From contig NZ_CP126251.1 of NCBI RefSeq assembly GCF_003234115.2, positions 3,472,001-3,536,000 on the forward strand: a stretch of DNA of 64,000 bases. The letters run 5' to 3'. The DNA comes from Curtobacterium sp. MCPF17_002 (GTDB lineage Bacteria > Actinomycetota > Actinomycetes > Actinomycetales > Microbacteriaceae). The first letter of the stretch is position 1, and each line of letters begins with the position of its first letter. Shown piece by piece: positions 60,794-64,000 of the stretch. Both the position numbers and the translations under genes were made by a program. The notes under the pieces were generated by a model, which saw nothing but the letters and a program-made list of their open reading frames with translations, did no database searches and had not been told where the DNA came from.

Positions 60794-63265
60794 CTAGAGC
60801 TTCTCGATCGGCGCGATCTTGATGAGGAGCTTCTTGCGGCCCGCGGAGTCGAACGCGATCTCCGCGATGCGCTTGGCGCCCTGCCCGGTGACCGCCGAGA
60901 CCGTGCCCTCGCCGAAGTCGACGTGCGAGATGCGGTCGCCCGCCGCCAGCTCCATGTCGCCGTTGTCACGGACCTGCCCGGACACCCGGTTCGCCCACTC
61001 GGTCTTCGGGCGGGTCTTCGACGCAGCCGCAGCACGGTCGTAGGAGCCGCCGCCCCAACCGCCACCGCCGCGGTAGCCACCGCCGGAGCCTGCGCCGCCA
61101 CCGGAGCCGCCCGCACCGGGGCCGCCCATGCCACCCCGACGGGCGTTGATCGCACGGGGTTCGGTGCCGCCACGGCTGTTCGCCATGCCCGGTGACTGCT
61201 TCCACTCGATGAGTCCCTCGGGGATCTCCTGCAGGAAGCGCGACGGCATCGCCACGTTCACCTCGCCGAACTGCGCCCGGGTCATCGCGAGCGACAGGAA
61301 CAACGACTTCTTCGCCCGGGTGATGCCGACGTAGAACAGCCGGCGCTCCTCCGAGGGGCCACCCGGCTCGTTCGCGGACATCCGGTGCGGCAGCAGGTCC
61401 TCTTCCACGCCGGTGAGGAACACCGCGTCGTACTCGAGGCCCTTCGCCGTGTGCAGCGTCATCAGCGACACCGTGCCCGAGGAGTCGTCGAGCTCGTCCG
61501 CCGCCGCCACGAGGGAGACCTCGGTCAGGAAGTCGGAGAGCGTGCCCTCGGGGTTGTTCTTCTGGAACTCCCGCGTCACCGCGACGAGCTCGTCGATGTT
61601 GTCGGCGCGTGCGGCGTCCTGCGCGTCCGGCGACTTCCGGAGGTTCTCGAGGAGCCCCGAGCCGTCGAGCAGGTCCGTGAGGGTGTCGACGACCGGCTGC
61701 GACGTCGCCTTCTCGGACACCGAGTCGAGCAGGGCGGCGAACGCGGTGATCGCGTTCCGCACCTTCGGGCCGAACCCGAGCTCGTCGGCGTGACGCAGGG
61801 CGTCGCGCATCGTCGTCTCGTGCTCGTCCGCGTAGCGCTGCAGAGCCGTCTCGGTGACGGCGCCGATCCCACGCTTCGGCACGTTGAGGATCCGCCGGAG
61901 CGCCATCGGGTCCGCCGGGTTGGCGATGGTGATCAGGTACGCCATGGCGTCCTTGATCTCGGCGCGCTCGTAGAACTTCGTGCCGCCGAGCACCCGGTAC
62001 GGGATCGCCGCGCGGATGAAGATCTCCTCGAGCGCACGGGTCTGCGAGTTGGTCCGGTAGAAGACGGCCATGTCGCGGTAGGACATGCCGTCCTCGTGCA
62101 GGCGCTGGATCTCGTCGGCGACGAACTGCGCTTCGTCGTGGCCGGTGTACCCGGTGAAGCCGATGATCTTGTCGCCGGCGCCGACGTCCGTGAACAGGTT
62201 CTTCGCCTGCCGGTCGAAGTTGTTCGCGATGACGGAGTTCGCGGCGTCGAGGATGTTCTGCGTCGACCGGTAGTTCTGCTCGAGCAGGATCACCTTCGAG
62301 TTCGGGAAGTCCCGCTCGAACTCGACGATGTTCCGGATGTCCGCACCGCGGAAGGCGTAGATCGACTGGTCCGAGTCACCGACGACCGTCAGGGACGCCG
62401 GGGCGATCGACCCGTCGTTCTCGCGCATGCGGGCGACGTGCTGGCCGGAGTCCTCGAGCTTGTCGACCTGCTCGACCGGGACCGGCCGGGTGAGCTCGCG
62501 GATGAGGGAGTACTGGGCGTGGTTGGTGTCCTGGTACTCGTCGACCAGGATGAACCGGAAGCGGCGCTGGTAGAGCGCGGCGACGTCGGGGAAGGCCCGG
62601 AACAGGAACACCGTCTGCCCGATGAGGTCGTCGAAGTCGAACGCGTTCGCCCGGCGCAGGTCGTTCGTGTAGCGGCGGAACACCTCGGTGAACATGACCT
62701 CTTGCGGGTCGTTCACGTTGATGTTGCGAGCGTAGGTGTCGATGTCCTGCAGCTCGTTCTTGAGCTTCGAGATCTTCGACGCCGCGGCGCCCACGGTCAG
62801 CCCGAGCGAGTCCGCCTCGAGCTCCTTGATGATCCGCTTGAGCAGCGCCCGCGAGTCGGCGGAGTCGTAGATGGTGAACGACTGCGGGAACCCGAAGCGC
62901 TTGGCTTCGCCCCGGAGGATCCGCACGCACGCCGAGTGGAACGTGGAGATCCACATGCCGTCGGACTCCTGCCCGACGAGTGCCCGGACCCGCTCGCGCA
63001 TCTCGGCCGCGGCCTTGTTCGTGAACGTGATCGCGAGGATCTGCGACGGCCAGGCTTCACGGTTCGCCAGCAGCAGCGCGATGCGGCGCGTGAGCACGCT
63101 CGTCTTGCCCGAACCGGCACCCGCCACGATGAGCAGGGACTCGCCGCGGTACTCGACGGCTTCCTTCTGCTGGGGGTTCAGACCCGCGGTGAACGGGTCG
63201 TCGTAGGCGCGGGAGCCCGCACCCTGGTCGGGCGCGGAGTCGAAGGGGTCCAGCACGATCGTCAT
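60794..63265 (-). CDS. pcrA: ATP-dependent DNA helicase PcrA/UvrD1
   Basis: An 823-residue superfamily 1A helicase. Walker A AGAGSGKTS (48-56), ITFTNKAAAEM, DEYQDTNHAQY, GDSDQSIYAFRGA, LEQNYRS, TLHTAKGLEY and YVGITRAKK are all intact. A Gly/Arg/Ser-rich linker (about 715-755) precedes a small Tudor-like tail (ISHVDFGEGTVSAVTG). It acts in nucleotide excision and mismatch-like repair and removes RNA polymerase. TAGACT lies nine bases before ATG 63265. Confidence 0.95.
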   Translation of the reverse strand: MTIVLDPFDSAPDQGAGSRAYDDPFTAGLNPQQKEAVEYRGESLLIVAGAGSGKTSVLTRRIALLLANREAWPSQILAITFTNKAAAEMRERVRALVGQESDGMWISTFHSACVRILRGEAKRFGFPQSFTIYDSADSRALLKRIIKELEADSLGLTVGAAASKISKLKNELQDIDTYARNINVNDPQEVMFTEVFRRYTNDLRRANAFDFDDLIGQTVFLFRAFPDVAALYQRRFRFILVDEYQDTNHAQYSLIRELTRPVPVEQVDKLEDSGQHVARMRENDGSIAPASLTVVGDSDQSIYAFRGADIRNIVEFERDFPNSKVILLEQNYRSTQNILDAANSVIANNFDRQAKNLFTDVGAGDKIIGFTGYTGHDEAQFVADEIQRLHEDGMSYRDMAVFYRTNSQTRALEEIFIRAAIPYRVLGGTKFYERAEIKDAMAYLITIANPADPMALRRILNVPKRGIGAVTETALQRYADEHETTMRDALRHADELGFGPKVRNAITAFAALLDSVSEKATSQPVVDTLTDLLDGSGLLENLRKSPDAQDAARADNIDELVAVTREFQKNNPEGTLSDFLTEVSLVAAADELDDSSGTVSLMTLHTAKGLEYDAVFLTGVEEDLLPHRMSANEPGGPSEERRLFYVGITRAKKSLFLSLAMTRAQFGEVNVAMPSRFLQEIPEGLIEWKQSPGMANSRGGTEPRAINARRGGMGGPGAGGSGGGAGSGGGYRGGGGWGGGSYDRAAAASKTRPKTEWANRVSGQVRDNGDMELAAGDRISHVDFGEGTVSAVTGQGAKRIAEIAFDSAGRKKLLIKIAPIEKL

Positions 63266-63277
63266 GTCCGCGACAGT

Positions 63278-64000
63278 CTAAGCGCGACCCCCGACAGCCG
63301 AGCGGGCGAGGACGGCCAGGTCGGTGTGGTCCGCGAACACGCCGTCGAGCCCGGTCCGGATGACCGACGTGAACCAGCGTTCCCAGTCGCCGAACGCCGC
63401 CACCTCACCGCCGCGCCGGAGCGGTTCCGGCAGGAACCGGTTCTCCGGCCGCAGGGTCCAGGTGTAGATCGCCAGGCCGGCGTCGTGCGCCCGGTCGACG
63501 ATCGCGCTCCGGACCGGCGTCGGGTCGTCGAGCGCGACGCTGTCCACCCCGGCCATCAGCGTGCCGAGCGCGACGCTGATCCCGTGGAACTCGGTCGCGA
63601 ACGACGCGAGCGCGTCCTCGGAGCGTTCGGCGGCGTAGGTGGGAGCCAGCGACCCGTGGGACGCGACCTCGTCCGGGGCGCTGCCCCGCGCCTCCTGGAG
63701 GTACACCAGCCGCCCCCCGGTGCCGCGCTCCCGCAGGTCGCGGAGCACGCCCTTCTCGAAGCACTCGACCGTGAGCCGCGCGTCCCCGCGCCACCCCGCG
63801 TCGCCGAGTGCGCCGTCGACGAGCTGCCCCATCGGGAAGCCGGCGCGGTCGAAGAAGTCGGCGTGCTTGACCTCGGCGACGAGGCCGACCGGCCGCGGTG
63901 CCGCGTCGAGGATCGCGAGCAGGTCCTCCAGCCGGAGGATCGGCTCCTCGCCGTCGTGCTCCGCGGAGTCCGGTCGCAACGACGGCAACCGCTCGCGGGT
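63278..64000 (-). CDS. Glycerophosphodiester phosphodiesterase, 5' part beyond window
   Basis: The last 240 residues of a GDPD-family enzyme, open at the window end. RLEDLLAILDAAPRPVGLVAEVKHADFF carries the mid-family Glu-x-Lys, and ALDDPTPVRS, IYTWTLRPENRFLP and GLDGVFADHTDLA complete the TIM barrel. The start and the catalytic His-Arg-Gly are outside. It hydrolyses glycerophosphodiesters from lipid or wall teichoic polymers. Convergent with nothing here; starts the pcrA-adjacent minus-strand run. Confidence 0.85.
   Translation of the reverse strand, partial: TRERLPSLRPDSAEHDGEEPILRLEDLLAILDAAPRPVGLVAEVKHADFFDRAGFPMGQLVDGALGDAGWRGDARLTVECFEKGVLRDLRERGTGGRLVYLQEARGSAPDEVASHGSLAPTYAAERSEDALASFATEFHGISVALGTLMAGVDSVALDDPTPVRSAIVDRAHDAGLAIYTWTLRPENRFLPEPLRRGGEVAAFGDWERWFTSVIRTGLDGVFADHTDLAVLARSAVGGRA

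Overview
The window is high-GC actinobacterial chromosome with short intergenic gaps, many 4-base ATGA/GTGA gene overlaps and many GTG starts. The gene set (SigK/RskA pair, ClpS-DUF2017, PcrA-SucCD-PerM-PurN-PurH block, DUF6350-type PerM, DasR-like palindrome before nagB) and the style of the dispersed repeats suggest a Microbacteriaceae member, most likely Curtobacterium or a close relative. That is an inference from protein character and layout, not a database result.

Layout. 0-5 kb: anti-sigma factor RskA (cut by the window edge) and SigK, a minisatellite, a small membrane protein, tRNA-Lys followed by three tandem copies of its 3' half, and an SGNH hydrolase. 4.8-9 kb: galactose locus, a DeoR regulator and galM facing galT-galK. 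9-12.4 kb: glyA-folD behind a ZTP riboswitch, divergent from clpS-DUF2017. 12.4-18 kb: MarR and an MFS exporter with no normal start codon, purU, DUF2568, nagA, and an intact IS481-family element inserted exactly at the nagA stop codon. 18-25.8 kb: a decayed SDR, an F420/NADP-type oxidoreductase, two TetR regulators, a frameshifted SDR, a C-S lyase, nagB and a Nudix hydrolase. 26-30 kb: an ABC importer operon (lipoprotein, two permeases, ATPase). 30-34 kb: YdeI-like protein, nnrD, histidine phosphatase, DUF559 protein. 33.9-43 kb: alpha-mannosidase operon (GH38, two sugar permeases, binding lipoprotein), PhzF, ROK regulator. 43-48.3 kb: GNAT, alkyltransferase-like protein, DUF805 and a heterodimeric ABC exporter. 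48.9-64 kb: purH-purN-perM, ArsR/SRPBCC, sucD-sucC, a RecQ helicase with small accessory genes, pcrA and the C-terminal part of a GDPD.

Metabolic links: one-carbon and purine genes recur (glyA, folD, purU, purN, purH), the first pair under ZTP control. NagA and NagB together convert N-acetylglucosamine-6-P to fructose-6-P although they are 7.6 kb apart. The mannosidase operon pairs oligosaccharide uptake with intracellular cleavage.

The least explained content is non-coding: at least three families of dispersed palindromic repeats (called here REP-A, REP-B and REP-C), several of which run into coding sequence, plus four or five intergenic minisatellites. About eighteen genes show a TANNNT-like -10 box 6-7 bases before the start codon, which predicts leaderless transcripts.
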